Position numbers and translations under genes: made by a program. Of a stretch of DNA of 64,000 bases, positions 50,093 to 59,462 are shown in pieces; within the stretch, counting starts at the first letter, position 1; each line of letters opens with the position of its first letter. Origin of the DNA: Demequina salsinemoris (GTDB lineage: Bacteria > Actinomycetota > Actinomycetes > Actinomycetales > Demequinaceae); assembly GCF_000974805.1 (NCBI RefSeq), contig NZ_BBQZ01000008.1:122914-186913 (forward strand), given 5' to 3'. The notes below the pieces were generated by a model. It was not told the DNA's origin, did not search any database, and saw only the letters and a list, made by a program, of their open reading frames with translations.

Positions 50093-51496
50093 CTAGCCCT
50101 TGCGGTGCTTGGCGGACTTCTTCTCCCGTGCGTCGTCCTCGGCGTATTGGTAGCCGTAGCGGCCGTATCCATAGGAGTCGGGCCCGCTCGTGGGCAGCAT
50201 GGTGAGGACGATGCCCGAGCGGGGGGCGCCGACCACCTCGAGGGCGTCGAGGGATGCGTCGAGCTGGTTGGCCCGCGTGCGGCCCGCGGCGACAATAAGC
50301 AGACTTCCACCAACCAGGCGGGAAAGCACGGCTGCGTCGGTCACGGGAAGTAGCGGGGGAGCGTCGAAGAGGACCACGTCGTACTGGTGGGTCATCTGCC
50401 CGATGAGCTGCTCCATCGCGGAAGAGCCGAGCAGCTCGGACGGGTTGGGTGGAACCTGGCCGGAGGCGACGACGTAGAGGCTTCCGGCGCCCCAGCGCTG
50501 CGTGACGTCGTTGAGGGATGCGCGACCGATGATGGCGTCGGTGAGTCCTACGCCGCCCTCAATACCCAGATACTCGTTGATCTTGGGCTTGCGAAGGTCT
50601 GCGTCCACGAGCAGCACCTTCGCTCCGGATTCGGCGAGCGCGATCGCGAGGTTCGACGCGGTGGTCGACTTGCCCTCGGTCGGCATCGAGCTGGTGACGA
50701 CGAACGCCTTGGTCGAGCGGCCGGCTTCGAGGAACTGGAGGTTGGTGCGCAGCGTACGGAACGACTCGGAGCGCGGGCTGCGAGGATCCGCGTGAACGAC
50801 GAGCGGGCGCTGCTTCGCCTTGGGGTCGAAGACGATCCCACCGAGGATCGGCACATCAGTGAGCAGCTCGACGTCGCGCTCGTTGTGGAGGCGGGTGTCC
50901 AGAGCAGCACGGAGCAGCGCGATCCCCACGCCGAGAGCGAGCCCCAGGAGCGCGCCAAGCGCGAGGTTGAGCTTGAGATTCGGCGAGGACGGGTACTGGG
51001 GCGTCTCGGCCTGCTGTACGACCGAGAGGCTCACCGTGGAGCCGTCGCCGCCATCGGTCGTCTCGAGGTCCTCAACGACGACGCCGAGCTGCGTGGCGAC
51101 TTCTGTTGCCAAAGCAGTCGCGAACGCGGGATCCTCGTCAGTGGCGGTGATGTCGATGACGGACTTGCTCGTCGACGCCGTCGCCGAGACCTCGCCTCGC
51201 AGGTCCTGGGCCGCCGTGTCGGTGAGTCCGAGCGCCTCGATCGTGGGGTCGAGCACGGACTGTGTGGTGGCGAGGTCCGCGTAGGTGGCAACTCGCGCAA
51301 GAGTGAACGAGGAGCCCTGCTGCAGCTCGGACACTGACGAAGCCCCAGACGTGGAGACGAACACCTTGGCGCTGGCCGTGTAGGTCGGCGGAGTGACGGC
51401 CGTCATCGTGAACGCGGCAGCGACCGCGAGAACGAAGGCGACGGTGATGAGGATCCAGTTCTTGTGCAGAATGCGAATGTAGTCCTGCAGTTCCAC
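50093..51496 (-). CDS. Wzz-BY-kinase fusion (chain-length regulator and tyrosine kinase)
   Basis: 467 residues. The Wzz part (about 1-200) starts VELQDYIRILHKNW and has two membrane helices (about 15-37 and 168-190) around an extracytoplasmic domain. The kinase part (about 230-440) has Walker A SSMPTEGKSTTASNLA (about 270), Walker A-prime VLLVDADLRKP and Walker B DVVLFDAPPLLP. The C-terminal Tyr cluster YGYGRYGYQY (about 443-452) is the autophosphorylation site. It controls polymer length in Wzx/Wzy synthesis. GTG 51496 gives the conserved start; an upstream ATG at 51535 is possible. The phosphatase at 46324 is its likely opponent. Divergent from the sugar transferase. Confidence 0.93.
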   Translation of the reverse strand: MELQDYIRILHKNWILITVAFVLAVAAAFTMTAVTPPTYTASAKVFVSTSGASSVSELQQGSSFTLARVATYADLATTQSVLDPTIEALGLTDTAAQDLRGEVSATASTSKSVIDITATDEDPAFATALATEVATQLGVVVEDLETTDGGDGSTVSLSVVQQAETPQYPSSPNLKLNLALGALLGLALGVGIALLRAALDTRLHNERDVELLTDVPILGGIVFDPKAKQRPLVVHADPRSPRSESFRTLRTNLQFLEAGRSTKAFVVTSSMPTEGKSTTASNLAIALAESGAKVLLVDADLRKPKINEYLGIEGGVGLTDAIIGRASLNDVTQRWGAGSLYVVASGQVPPNPSELLGSSAMEQLIGQMTHQYDVVLFDAPPLLPVTDAAVLSRLVGGSLLIVAAGRTRANQLDASLDALEVVGAPRSGIVLTMLPTSGPDSYGYGRYGYQYAEDDAREKKSAKHRKG

Positions 51497-51620
51497 GGCG
51501 CGCGGTTTCCCCTCGATTGTCCTACCTGCCTGCATTCCGCAGAGTGATCAGTGCCCGCTGCATTCTCTCATGCGCAGGAAGCGTCACGTCCATGACATTC
51601 CCTGTTGATACACTCCGCCT

Positions 51621-53084
51621 ATGAAATCCCGGGGATGGGGGGCTCCGGCCAGTCGAATGCGCGGCGTCGCAGGCTGGGCGGTCCAATTGCAGGCGGCGTT
51701 GGCGATCTCTGACGCCTTCGTAGTGATCATGGTGATGGTCATCGCCCAGTACATGCGCTTCAACGTTGACCTCGGTGCTCAGGTGCAGGGCCCCAACTCG
51801 CCTCCGTACATCTGGCTCTCCGTCGCAATCGGTGTGCTGTGGTGGACACTGCTGGGCGCCTTCCGCACGCGCGAGACGCGCATCATGGGCCACGGCCCGC
51901 AGGAGTTTCAGCGGGTCACGCGAGCATCGCTTGATGCCTTTGTCGTAGTCGCGGTAGTTGGATTTCTTACGCAATGGGAAATCTCCCGCGCATATTTGCT
52001 CATCGCCTTGCCTGTGGGCCTCGCCGCAATTCTGACCTATCGGCTCGCCTGGCGTCTCTGGGTGCACGCGGAACGTTCTCGGGGGCGCCTTCTCACGAAT
52101 GTGCTCGTGATCGGTCCCGCCTCGCTGGCTGTCGATCTCTCTGAACGGCTGGAGCGCGCACGGCTCGCGGGCTACGAGGTTGCGGCGGTCGCTCGCATCG
52201 ACGGAACCCGACTGGCGCACGACGCAGGCCTTGGCCTGCCTGTAGTAGATGAGCGCACCGACCTCGTGACGCTCGCGCGCAGCGTGGGGGCCGAGTACAT
52301 CGTGCTTGCCGGCTCGGACGCGCGTTCGAACGAGTACGCGCGGCGCCTGGGATGGCAGATCGAGGGGACCGAGATCGGCCTCATCGTCGCGCCGGCGCTC
52401 GCGGAGGTGGCTGGTCCGCGCGTGCTGATGACCCCGGTGGAGGGGCTTCCCCTCATGCACGTGGACTCGCCGCAGTTCACGGGAGCCAAGTACTACACCA
52501 AGCAAGTGTTCGATCGCATCACAACGGTCTTGTTGCTCATGCTTCTGGCCGTACCGATGCTCGTCGTCGCGGCGCTGGTGAAGTTCACCTCGAAGGGGCC
52601 GGTGCTGTTCAAGCAGGAGCGCATCGGCATGGGGATGAAGCCGTTCGCGATGTACAAGTTCCGGTCCATGTACACGAATGCGGAAGATCGTCTCAAGGAC
52701 CTGGAACACGAGAACGAGGGCAACGGCGTTCACTTCAAGATGAAGGACGATCCTCGAGTCACTCCGGTGGGGCGGGTGCTGCGGAGATTCTCCATCGACG
52801 AGCTCCCGCAACTCTTCAACGTGATCAAGGGCGACATGTCGTTGGTGGGGCCTCGCCCTCCGCTACAGCGCGAGGTGGACGTGTGGGGCGATTATGTGGA
52901 GCGTCGCCAGCTTGTCCTCCCGGGTCTCACGGGCCTTTGGCAGGTTTCGGGGCGGTCTGACCTCACCTGGGAAGAAGCCGTTCGCCTGGACCTCTTCTAC
53001 GCGGAGAACTGGTCGCTCTCGGGTGATCTGCTGATCATGCTGCGGACATTCGTTGCTGTATTTGGGAAGTCCGGTGCGTACTAG
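51621..53084 (+). CDS. Undecaprenyl-phosphate sugar-1-phosphate transferase (WbaP/WcaJ-like)
   Basis: 487 residues. Four or five N-terminal helices, a nucleotide-binding-like middle (about 155-275) and the C-terminal bacterial sugar transferase domain (about 290-487). The latter shows a membrane hairpin, KFRSMYTNAE, DELPQLFNVIKGDMSLVGPRP and LPGLTGLWQVSGRSDLTW. It would load the first sugar phosphate onto undecaprenyl phosphate to start the repeat unit. The 124-bp divergent spacer from the kinase gene holds both promoters. Confidence 0.93.
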   Translation: MKSRGWGAPASRMRGVAGWAVQLQAALAISDAFVVIMVMVIAQYMRFNVDLGAQVQGPNSPPYIWLSVAIGVLWWTLLGAFRTRETRIMGHGPQEFQRVTRASLDAFVVVAVVGFLTQWEISRAYLLIALPVGLAAILTYRLAWRLWVHAERSRGRLLTNVLVIGPASLAVDLSERLERARLAGYEVAAVARIDGTRLAHDAGLGLPVVDERTDLVTLARSVGAEYIVLAGSDARSNEYARRLGWQIEGTEIGLIVAPALAEVAGPRVLMTPVEGLPLMHVDSPQFTGAKYYTKQVFDRITTVLLLMLLAVPMLVVAALVKFTSKGPVLFKQERIGMGMKPFAMYKFRSMYTNAEDRLKDLEHENEGNGVHFKMKDDPRVTPVGRVLRRFSIDELPQLFNVIKGDMSLVGPRPPLQREVDVWGDYVERRQLVLPGLTGLWQVSGRSDLTWEEAVRLDLFYAENWSLSGDLLIMLRTFVAVFGKSGAY

Positions 53085-53226
53085 CGATGTGCAGTCAGCG
53101 CAACAGTCTCTGTGTGGCGCAGACCCGAAAGGGGCGCCAGACACGGTACCGCACGGCGTTGCGCGTCCAGTTTCAATACAAGCGTAGGTGTCCTTCCCCT
53201 ACTCGTCGGAGAAAGGTCGGTGGCAT

Positions 53227-54333
53227 ATGCCCTCGGTAGCAATCATCGGCACTCGTGGTTATCCGAGCTACTACGGCGGCTTCGAGACTGCGGTGAGGGA
53301 GCTCGTGCCTGACCTCGCTGATGAGGGATGGCGTGTCACGGTATACAGCCGAAAGGGAGCGACTCGTGCCGAAGACCCCAACAGGGACGACCGGATTCGA
53401 TCGGTAGAGACACCTGGTATTGAGCGAAAGTCACTGAGCACCCTCAGCTACGGTCTCACCGCTGTCCTTCACGCTGCCAAGGAGAGGCCGGACGTTGCGC
53501 TAGTCATGAACGTCGCCAACGGCTTCTGGTTACCCATCTTGAGACTTGCGGGGATCCCCACGCTTGTCAATGTCGACGGTATCGAGTGGGATCGGGCGAA
53601 GTGGGGTCGGTTCGCCAAGTGGGTATTTCGTTCCGGCGCCAAGTGGACGGCTCGATTCGGGACCCAGTTGGTGTTCGACTCTCACGAGATTGGACGGCGC
53701 TGGATGCAGGACTTTTCTCGCAACGGCGCATACATCCCATACGGTGGCCAGTTTGTGGAGCATGATCTTCCTCTTGAAGACGGTCTTGCTCATCGCAGCT
53801 ACGTTCTGATGGTTGCACGATTCGTTCCCGAGAACACGGTGCAGGAGTTCTTCGAGGCAGTCCCACTGCTGGCGCAAGAGTACGACGTTGTCATTGTGGG
53901 TTCCTCGGGCTACGGAGGAGCGTTTGATGACCAAGCTAGAGAACTGTCCGCACGACACGGGAGGGTTCGTTGGCTAGGGCACGTGAGCGACGACGCCAGG
54001 CTCTTCAGTCTCTGGCAGCATGCCGGAGTGTATTTTCACGGGCATAGCGTCGGCGGAACGAACCCAGCGCTGGTACAAGCGATGGCGCTTGGTGCACCTG
54101 TGGTCGCACGTGACACTGTCTACACGCGCGAGGTGTTGGCCAACGGGGCGCTCTTCGTTCGGCCAACCGCGGTCGACATTGTCGACGCGATACGTGAGCT
54201 TGCTTCGGATGGCGTCAAACAAGAAGCATTTAGCCTGTCGAATGTGACTCGTGCACGCGAGCAATATAGTTGGCGATCCGTTAACAGTGGATACCTGCGG
54301 GAACTCTCGACGCTGATCGGAGTCACACGATGA
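53227..54333 (+). CDS. Glycosyltransferase, DUF1972/GT4 (rhamnosyltransferase-like)
   Basis: 368 residues. The N-terminal DUF1972 signature IIGTRGYPSYYGGFETAVREL and a C-terminal GT4 half (HGHSVGGTNPALVQAMALGAPVVARD, about 272-297) are clear. Related enzymes add the second sugar, often rhamnose, to the lipid-linked first sugar. ATG 53227 follows GAGAAAGGTCGG. Overlaps the next gene by 4 bp (ATGA). GC content drops noticeably from here to about 63 kb. Confidence 0.9.
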   Translation: MPSVAIIGTRGYPSYYGGFETAVRELVPDLADEGWRVTVYSRKGATRAEDPNRDDRIRSVETPGIERKSLSTLSYGLTAVLHAAKERPDVALVMNVANGFWLPILRLAGIPTLVNVDGIEWDRAKWGRFAKWVFRSGAKWTARFGTQLVFDSHEIGRRWMQDFSRNGAYIPYGGQFVEHDLPLEDGLAHRSYVLMVARFVPENTVQEFFEAVPLLAQEYDVVIVGSSGYGGAFDDQARELSARHGRVRWLGHVSDDARLFSLWQHAGVYFHGHSVGGTNPALVQAMALGAPVVARDTVYTREVLANGALFVRPTAVDIVDAIRELASDGVKQEAFSLSNVTRAREQYSWRSVNSGYLRELSTLIGVTR

Positions 54334-55373
54334 GGGTCATGTTTGACGCATACTGGCTCGCGGATGGCCCGCCGTCAGGCCGCAACGTCGTCAGTTCGTT
54401 GATCGCGGCGTGGGCGAGTGAGTTCAAGGCTGATGACTTGACAGCCCTCCTACCTGCTGACGTCGAGATTGATTTGCCGTCAACCGTGTCCAGGATTGTT
54501 GTACGGCCATTCGTCCCCAACCACGGGCTGTGGGTGCAGACGCAACTAGGGAAAGCCTCCGCCCACTCCGACGTTCTGATTACGCAGAATTTCGCCCCCC
54601 TTCTGCGGCAAGAAGGACGGCTCTCAGTTGTGTTCATGCATGATGCGATATATCGACGGCACCCGGAGTGGTTCCAATGGCGCGAGCGCCGGTACCTTGA
54701 CGTTGCGACGGCCAGTTTGCGTCAGGCAGACCTGATCTGGACTTCATCGGAGGCGGAGGCATCCCAGATTCGAGGGCTCCTGCCCCGGTACGGGGAGCGC
54801 GTGGTGCCAATTGGACTCGCTGTTCCTAGAGGCCTCGCAACTGCGGTAGCAATTCGTCCTGGTGGTCATACTGCTGAGCCTTTTGTGCTCGCGGTCGGAC
54901 GCCTGAATGTACGCAAGAACGTAGGTCGACTCATCGAAGCAGTAACTCCTCTTCTTGCCTCAGGTCGTCGGCGTCTACTGATCGTCGGAACTCCCGACGG
55001 CATGGAATTCCTACAGGAAGAACACGAGAATGTGCACTTCATGGGCGGGGTGAGTGATGGTGAACTGCGGTGGTTGTACGAAAACTGCGAAGCGTTCGTA
55101 TTCCCGTCGCTAGATGAGGGCTTTGGGCTACCGCTCTATGAGGCGAAGTTCTTTGGCGCGCCGGTAGCCGCTTCGGCCATCCCTCCGTTCCTCGAGGGAA
55201 ACCTGGCCGACAACTATTTCGACCCTACGAGCACTGGAAGCCTCCGCAGTAGTGTGACCGAACTGTTGGAGCGACGCGTAACTGCCTCTAGCGCAGACGC
55301 CGGGCTCGCCGACTGGTCCTCGATTGCGCGCAGGGCTCGCGCATCAGTACTCCGGGGAGGCGAGCGCTCGTGA
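54330..55373 (+). CDS. Glycosyltransferase, GT4 type
   Basis: 347 residues. MRVMFDAYWLADGPPSGRN at the N-terminus, AVGRLNVRKNVGRLIEAV (about 190-207) and the nucleotide-sugar motif SLDEGFGLPLYEAKFFGAPVAAS (about 256-278, Glu-x7-Glu) mark a retaining GT-B enzyme. Coupled to both neighbours by 4-bp overlaps. Acceptor sugar unknown. Confidence 0.9.
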   Translation: MRVMFDAYWLADGPPSGRNVVSSLIAAWASEFKADDLTALLPADVEIDLPSTVSRIVVRPFVPNHGLWVQTQLGKASAHSDVLITQNFAPLLRQEGRLSVVFMHDAIYRRHPEWFQWRERRYLDVATASLRQADLIWTSSEAEASQIRGLLPRYGERVVPIGLAVPRGLATAVAIRPGGHTAEPFVLAVGRLNVRKNVGRLIEAVTPLLASGRRRLLIVGTPDGMEFLQEEHENVHFMGGVSDGELRWLYENCEAFVFPSLDEGFGLPLYEAKFFGAPVAASAIPPFLEGNLADNYFDPTSTGSLRSSVTELLERRVTASSADAGLADWSSIARRARASVLRGGERS

Positions 55374-56050
55374 TCAGAGCTTGGCTGGACCGACTCTATG
55401 GGTCGGCAAGAGGACTCGATGTAGGATTCGACCCCGAACTCGCAACACGTGACCTGATTGCCTTCGCCGCAGGAAAGATCGTGGCGCGAGTTGTGGGCGC
55501 GGTGCGAGGGCGCCCCGCTGTGTTCATTTCCGTTGGGGCCCGCATCGCAGGCAACTCATACCTTCGCGTCGGAACGAATGCCTCTATCGGACCGGCTGTC
55601 GTCATCGACGCTCGGTCCCGTCAGGGGGTCCAACTCGGCGAGTCGGTCACCATTGACCGTGGGGCAGTTCTACGTGCGTCGGGAGTGCTCCGAGACCTCG
55701 GGGAGGGAATCCGTATCGGCGAGCGGACGGCCATCGGAGTCGGAAACTTCATCCACGGAGGTGGCGGCGTCGTCGTAGGCACCGACTGCTTGTTCGGCCC
55801 CTACGTTTCGATCTTGTCTGAGAACCACCGCTTTGCGGACCCATCCGTGCCAATTCGAGAGCAGGGTGAGACGCGTGCATCCGTGACCATCGAGGACGAC
55901 GTCTGGATCGGAGCAGGAGCAACTGTTCTTGCCGGTGTCAGGATCGGGCGCGGAGCGGTGGTGGGAGCTGGAGCAGTGGTCGTGCATGACGTCGCAGAAC
56001 AGCAAATCGTCGGCGGCGTGCCCGCGCGCGGAATTGGAGCGCGGGGATAA
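55370..56050 (+). CDS. Hexapeptide-repeat acetyltransferase
   Basis: 226 residues. A left-handed beta-helix of (I/V)GxxxxI-type hexapeptides runs from about 60 to 215 (VGTNASIGPAVVI, IGERTAIGVGNFI, IEDDVWIGAGATVLAGVRIG, GAVVGAGAVVVHDV). The acceptor loop ILSENHRFADP contains the catalytic His (about 148). It resembles WbbJ/CysE-type O-acetyltransferases that decorate polysaccharide sugars with acetyl-CoA. Its stop and the next start share a base (TAATG). Confidence 0.9.
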   Translation: MIRAWLDRLYGSARGLDVGFDPELATRDLIAFAAGKIVARVVGAVRGRPAVFISVGARIAGNSYLRVGTNASIGPAVVIDARSRQGVQLGESVTIDRGAVLRASGVLRDLGEGIRIGERTAIGVGNFIHGGGGVVVGTDCLFGPYVSILSENHRFADPSVPIREQGETRASVTIEDDVWIGAGATVLAGVRIGRGAVVGAGAVVVHDVAEQQIVGGVPARGIGARG

Positions 56051-57012
56051 TGGGGCCTGCACCTGTCCTGCTGTCGGTCGTAATCGTCACTTACAATAGC
56101 GCCGACGTGATCCGTCTGTGCCTCGGAGCGTTGGGCAGCGTGTCTGACCAACTTGAGGTTGTCGTCGTTGACAATGCGTCCGAGGACGAGACCACTCACA
56201 TCATTCGTACTGAGTTTCCACGCGTAATTCTCGTCGAGTCAGCGACAAACAGTGGCTTCTCGAACGGTGTGCATCAGGGCGTCGCGCTCACCACCGGAAG
56301 TGTCCTCTGTCTTCTGAATCCAGACGCGATGATCACGTCGAGTGAGTTGCGCGCACTAGCTGAAGACCTGGCAGAATCTTCCACGGCCGGAGTCTTGGCA
56401 CCGCTAGTGGTACATCCCTCGGGAAGACTCTCGATTGTCTCCGCGGGCTGGCAACCTACTACGTGGAGGATGTTCTCGCACTACTCGGGTCTCTCTCGGC
56501 TATCCGGAGGGTCCACGAGAGCACAAGGACATTACCTGCTGCCCGGCCAACTAGGGGACGAGCGCATGTCAGTTGAATGGGTCACAGGGGCTTGCATGCT
56601 TATCTCTCGTGCGTGTTGGCAATCAACCGGTGGTCTCAGCGATCGTTGGTTCATGTACGCGGAAGACATCGAGTTCTGCCGCCGCGCGTCGAGACACGGC
56701 TATGGAATCGAGCTTGACCCACGTGTGATCGCTGAGCACGCGCATGGTTCGAGTTCCGCCGGTCATACCGAGCGCGTAAGCACCGCGTGGATCGAGAATC
56801 TCTACGACTATTTCGCGCTCGACCTAAGTAGAAACCGGCTGGATCGCTTCGCGTGGCGCGCCATTGTCGGAATGGGTCTTGCGGGCCGATCGGTGGCCTA
56901 TTGGTTGAAGTCTGGCTTGACCGGAGACGAAACCTGGGTCGTTGAGTCCAAGAAGTTCTGGATCTATGCAAGAAGTGTTGGAGTGCTGCGTCGTCGGACG
57001 GAACCTAGATGA
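56050..57012 (+). CDS. Glycosyltransferase family 2
   Basis: 320 residues. GT-A start LSVVIVTYNSADVIRLCL (about 6-23), VVVDNASEDETT, the metal-binding LLNPDAMITS (about 94-103) and the general-base segment WFMYAEDIEFCRRASRHGY (about 200-218). It resembles rhamnosyl transferases (WbbL/RfbF-like), which fits the RmlA gene at the right edge of the window. Confidence 0.92.
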   Translation: MGPAPVLLSVVIVTYNSADVIRLCLGALGSVSDQLEVVVVDNASEDETTHIIRTEFPRVILVESATNSGFSNGVHQGVALTTGSVLCLLNPDAMITSSELRALAEDLAESSTAGVLAPLVVHPSGRLSIVSAGWQPTTWRMFSHYSGLSRLSGGSTRAQGHYLLPGQLGDERMSVEWVTGACMLISRACWQSTGGLSDRWFMYAEDIEFCRRASRHGYGIELDPRVIAEHAHGSSSAGHTERVSTAWIENLYDYFALDLSRNRLDRFAWRAIVGMGLAGRSVAYWLKSGLTGDETWVVESKKFWIYARSVGVLRRRTEPR

Positions 57013-57380
57013 CCTATACCGCTTACCCCATGGTGGCCCGCGCCCTTCGGCCCACCAGGAGGCTCCCGCGCGTCTGCCCGCACGAGGCCTGCGGCCCCAT
57101 TTCACGGAATGATGACCGGAAATGCGGCTTGAGTCCGGTCACGGGGACTCAAGCCAGCAGAGTTGGGGAACTGTATGCCACGATACCCGGCGGTTCAGGG
57201 CGAGCCCAGCAGCGGTCCAGGGCAAAGCTGCGTTCAGGACTAGGCGTGAGGATCGCCGGTCGAGCGCGCTGGCGCCCTCACCGAAAGTGGCGGGCGCCGC
57301 TCCGGGCCGTGCTTCAAGGAATTGCGGAAGAGAAGATCGCTATGCCCCAACTATTGCCGTCAGTCAGGAGTGACCGTTGA
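57009..57380 (+). CDS. Small Arg-rich hypothetical protein
   Basis: 123 residues with no recognised motif; very basic, with several Cys in the first half (VCPHEACGP, KCGL). Its ATG overlaps the glycosyltransferase stop (ATGA), and its stop overlaps the TTG start of the nitroreductase (TTGA). Such coupling on both sides argues that it is translated, but its codon use and composition resemble non-coding DNA, so it might be a decayed gene. Confidence 0.4.
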   Translation: MTYTAYPMVARALRPTRRLPRVCPHEACGPISRNDDRKCGLSPVTGTQASRVGELYATIPGGSGRAQQRSRAKLRSGLGVRIAGRARWRPHRKWRAPLRAVLQGIAEEKIAMPQLLPSVRSDR

Positions 57381-58318
57381 GACTCGCTACATGGGCACAG
57401 GAAAGCAGCGTGCCGATTCTCGGCGACATGGGCCGTGCCGTGCTTTCAAACCTTCGGATCGCGCGCGAGTTCGCGGCGGACGGCCGAGCCTATGCACGAA
57501 CTAGCAGTTGGCGGCCCCGGCATTTGGAGGGCACTGCGCAGATACAGCGTGACCTCACCTTCTGGTATCACCAGGTCGAGAAGGCGTTTTCCCTGCCAGT
57601 CCCTCGTCGGCCTTTTGGCGCCCGCGCGCAAGAGAACCTCGAACAGATACTTGGCGCCGCGCAGACCGCAGAGATTGACTCCACAGTTGCAGAGGCGGCG
57701 GAGAGCGCGCTCGGAGCTCTGCGGGTTTGGAACGACGGCGGCGAGCCTTCCGAATCGGTGTCACCACTCCGAACGCAGTTCGGTGGGCTGGAAGATCCGG
57801 CGGCCTTCTTCGAGTCCAGGCACAGTTGTCGCAACTTCAACCCGAGCGCTCGGGTCGACGAAGCCACTCTTCGGATGGCATTTAGGTTGACCCAGTCCAC
57901 GCCGTCGGTATGCAATCGCCAGTGTGGCCGTATCCATTACTTTGGCGATGCCAACTTGGTGCAGAAGGCATTGTCATTCCAGAACGGCAACCGAGGCTTC
58001 GGTGAGAGCGTTCCGCACCTCGCGGTGATCACCGCAGATCGGAGGGCGTTCAACGAAGCTAGTGAAAGAAACCAGCGGTGGGTAGACGGTGGCCTGTTCG
58101 CCATGACGTTTGTATGGGTGCTTCAGTCTCTTGGGCTGGCCTCGTGCATGCTCAACTGGTCTATGGGTGTTACGGCTACTCGACAGTTGCGCGCAGCGCT
58201 AGATCTTCCAGAACACGAAGATGTAATCTGCATGGTTGCCTTTGGGAAGCCAGTTGAAACTGCTCGGCGTGCTCGCTCTGCACGTCTGCCTCAGTCAATT
58301 ATCGTAACGGAGCATTGA
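57377..58318 (+). CDS. Nitroreductase-family protein of a polysaccharide locus
   Basis: 313 residues. An N-terminal extension of about 140 residues precedes the nitroreductase fold (about 148-300): FFESRHSCRNFNPSARVDEATL (RxS-type FMN contact), STPSVCNRQCGRIHYF, QNGNRGFGESVPHLAVIT and GLASCMLNWSMG. In many bacteria such proteins stand beside polysaccharide pyruvyl transferases, as here, and their role is unknown. The TTG start has GGAG 8 bp before it. Confidence 0.85.
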   Translation: MRLATWAQESSVPILGDMGRAVLSNLRIAREFAADGRAYARTSSWRPRHLEGTAQIQRDLTFWYHQVEKAFSLPVPRRPFGARAQENLEQILGAAQTAEIDSTVAEAAESALGALRVWNDGGEPSESVSPLRTQFGGLEDPAAFFESRHSCRNFNPSARVDEATLRMAFRLTQSTPSVCNRQCGRIHYFGDANLVQKALSFQNGNRGFGESVPHLAVITADRRAFNEASERNQRWVDGGLFAMTFVWVLQSLGLASCMLNWSMGVTATRQLRAALDLPEHEDVICMVAFGKPVETARRARSARLPQSIIVTEH

Positions 58319-58322
58319 ATTC

Positions 58323-59426
58323 ATGAGTGTAAAGAAACGTGTGTCAGTGATCACGCTGCATAGAGTGAAGAACTACGGCTCCGTGCTCCAGTCGTATGCC
58401 ACACAGAGACTGATCGAAGAACTTGGCTATGAATGCGAGTTCGTCGACTACTGGAGGCCGGATCTCCTGGATTCCGTAGATGACTACTTTCAGAAGTCGC
58501 GATGGTCGTCCTACCCGCTCTTGAGGATCCCCTTCCGGGTTGTACGGGCAAGATGGGTCGAGAGAAATCACGCGGTCTTCAATGGATTTGTCGACGATTT
58601 CTTGAACGTTTCGCCGAATTCCTACTACAATGCGCAGGAACTTCTCGATAACCCGCCCATCGCGGATATGTATTGTGTTGGCAGCGATCAGATCTGGAAC
58701 TCGGAATACAACGCGGGTGGGACGGCCCCGTTCTTCGCAACTTTCGCACCGAACGGTGCGAAGAGGTTGTCGTTCTCTTCTTCATTCGGCAAACATGATG
58801 CATTGCCCGAATCCAGAGCACTGGCAGTGGCCGAGCTACCCTCGTTCTCCGCCGTGTCGGTGCGCGAGGCGGCGGGAGTCGAGGTCCTGAAGTCGCTCGG
58901 GGTCCGTGCCACGCACACATTGGACCCTACCCTGGTGCTTGAGCCGGATGCTTGGTCCCAGTTCTGTGCGCGGGCTGTGTCGCCGCGACCCTCGAAGCCG
59001 CTCGTCTACCAACTCAACCGGGGCGCCGAGTTCGACAGAGTCGTCAAGGAGGTGGAACACGAGAGCCGAGCGGTTGCGACTCGACTTGATATCTCATCCG
59101 CTTTCCCGGTCTTGCGTGCAAGCGTGCATCAGCCGACCGTTCCGAACTGGGTTGCGCTCTTCAGAGACGCTTCCCACGTAGTGACAGACTCTTTCCACGG
59201 TGTGGCGTTCGCGTTAATCTTCAACAAGCCGATGACAGTTGTGTTGCCTCCTACCTACGGAGACCGCTTGCTGAGTATTCTCGAGCTCGCTGGTCTCCAG
59301 GATCGAGTAGTTCCGAGAGGGGAAGCGCCCAACTTCCGCGCAATTGACTGGTCTGAGGTCAATCGTCGTGTTGACGCGAGCCGCCTGGATTCACGAGAGT
59401 TCCTCCGGCGTGCCCTTGCTGTCTAG
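58323..59426 (+). CDS. Polysaccharide pyruvyl transferase-family protein
   Basis: 367 residues. NYGSVLQSYATQRLIEELGY (about 17-36), VGSDQIWNSEYN (about 118-129), FSSSFGKHDALP, RVTHTLDPTLVL-like and VVTDSFHGVAFALIFNKP (about 283-300) are the CsaB/WcaK-type motifs. These enzymes transfer pyruvate from phosphoenolpyruvate to make acidic ketals on surface sugars. The gene follows the nitroreductase by 4 bp. Confidence 0.92.
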   Translation: MSVKKRVSVITLHRVKNYGSVLQSYATQRLIEELGYECEFVDYWRPDLLDSVDDYFQKSRWSSYPLLRIPFRVVRARWVERNHAVFNGFVDDFLNVSPNSYYNAQELLDNPPIADMYCVGSDQIWNSEYNAGGTAPFFATFAPNGAKRLSFSSSFGKHDALPESRALAVAELPSFSAVSVREAAGVEVLKSLGVRATHTLDPTLVLEPDAWSQFCARAVSPRPSKPLVYQLNRGAEFDRVVKEVEHESRAVATRLDISSAFPVLRASVHQPTVPNWVALFRDASHVVTDSFHGVAFALIFNKPMTVVLPPTYGDRLLSILELAGLQDRVVPRGEAPNFRAIDWSEVNRRVDASRLDSREFLRRALAV

Positions 59427-59462
59427 CCTGCGCCGCGTGCTCAGAGAGCCTTGGAGGCAGAG

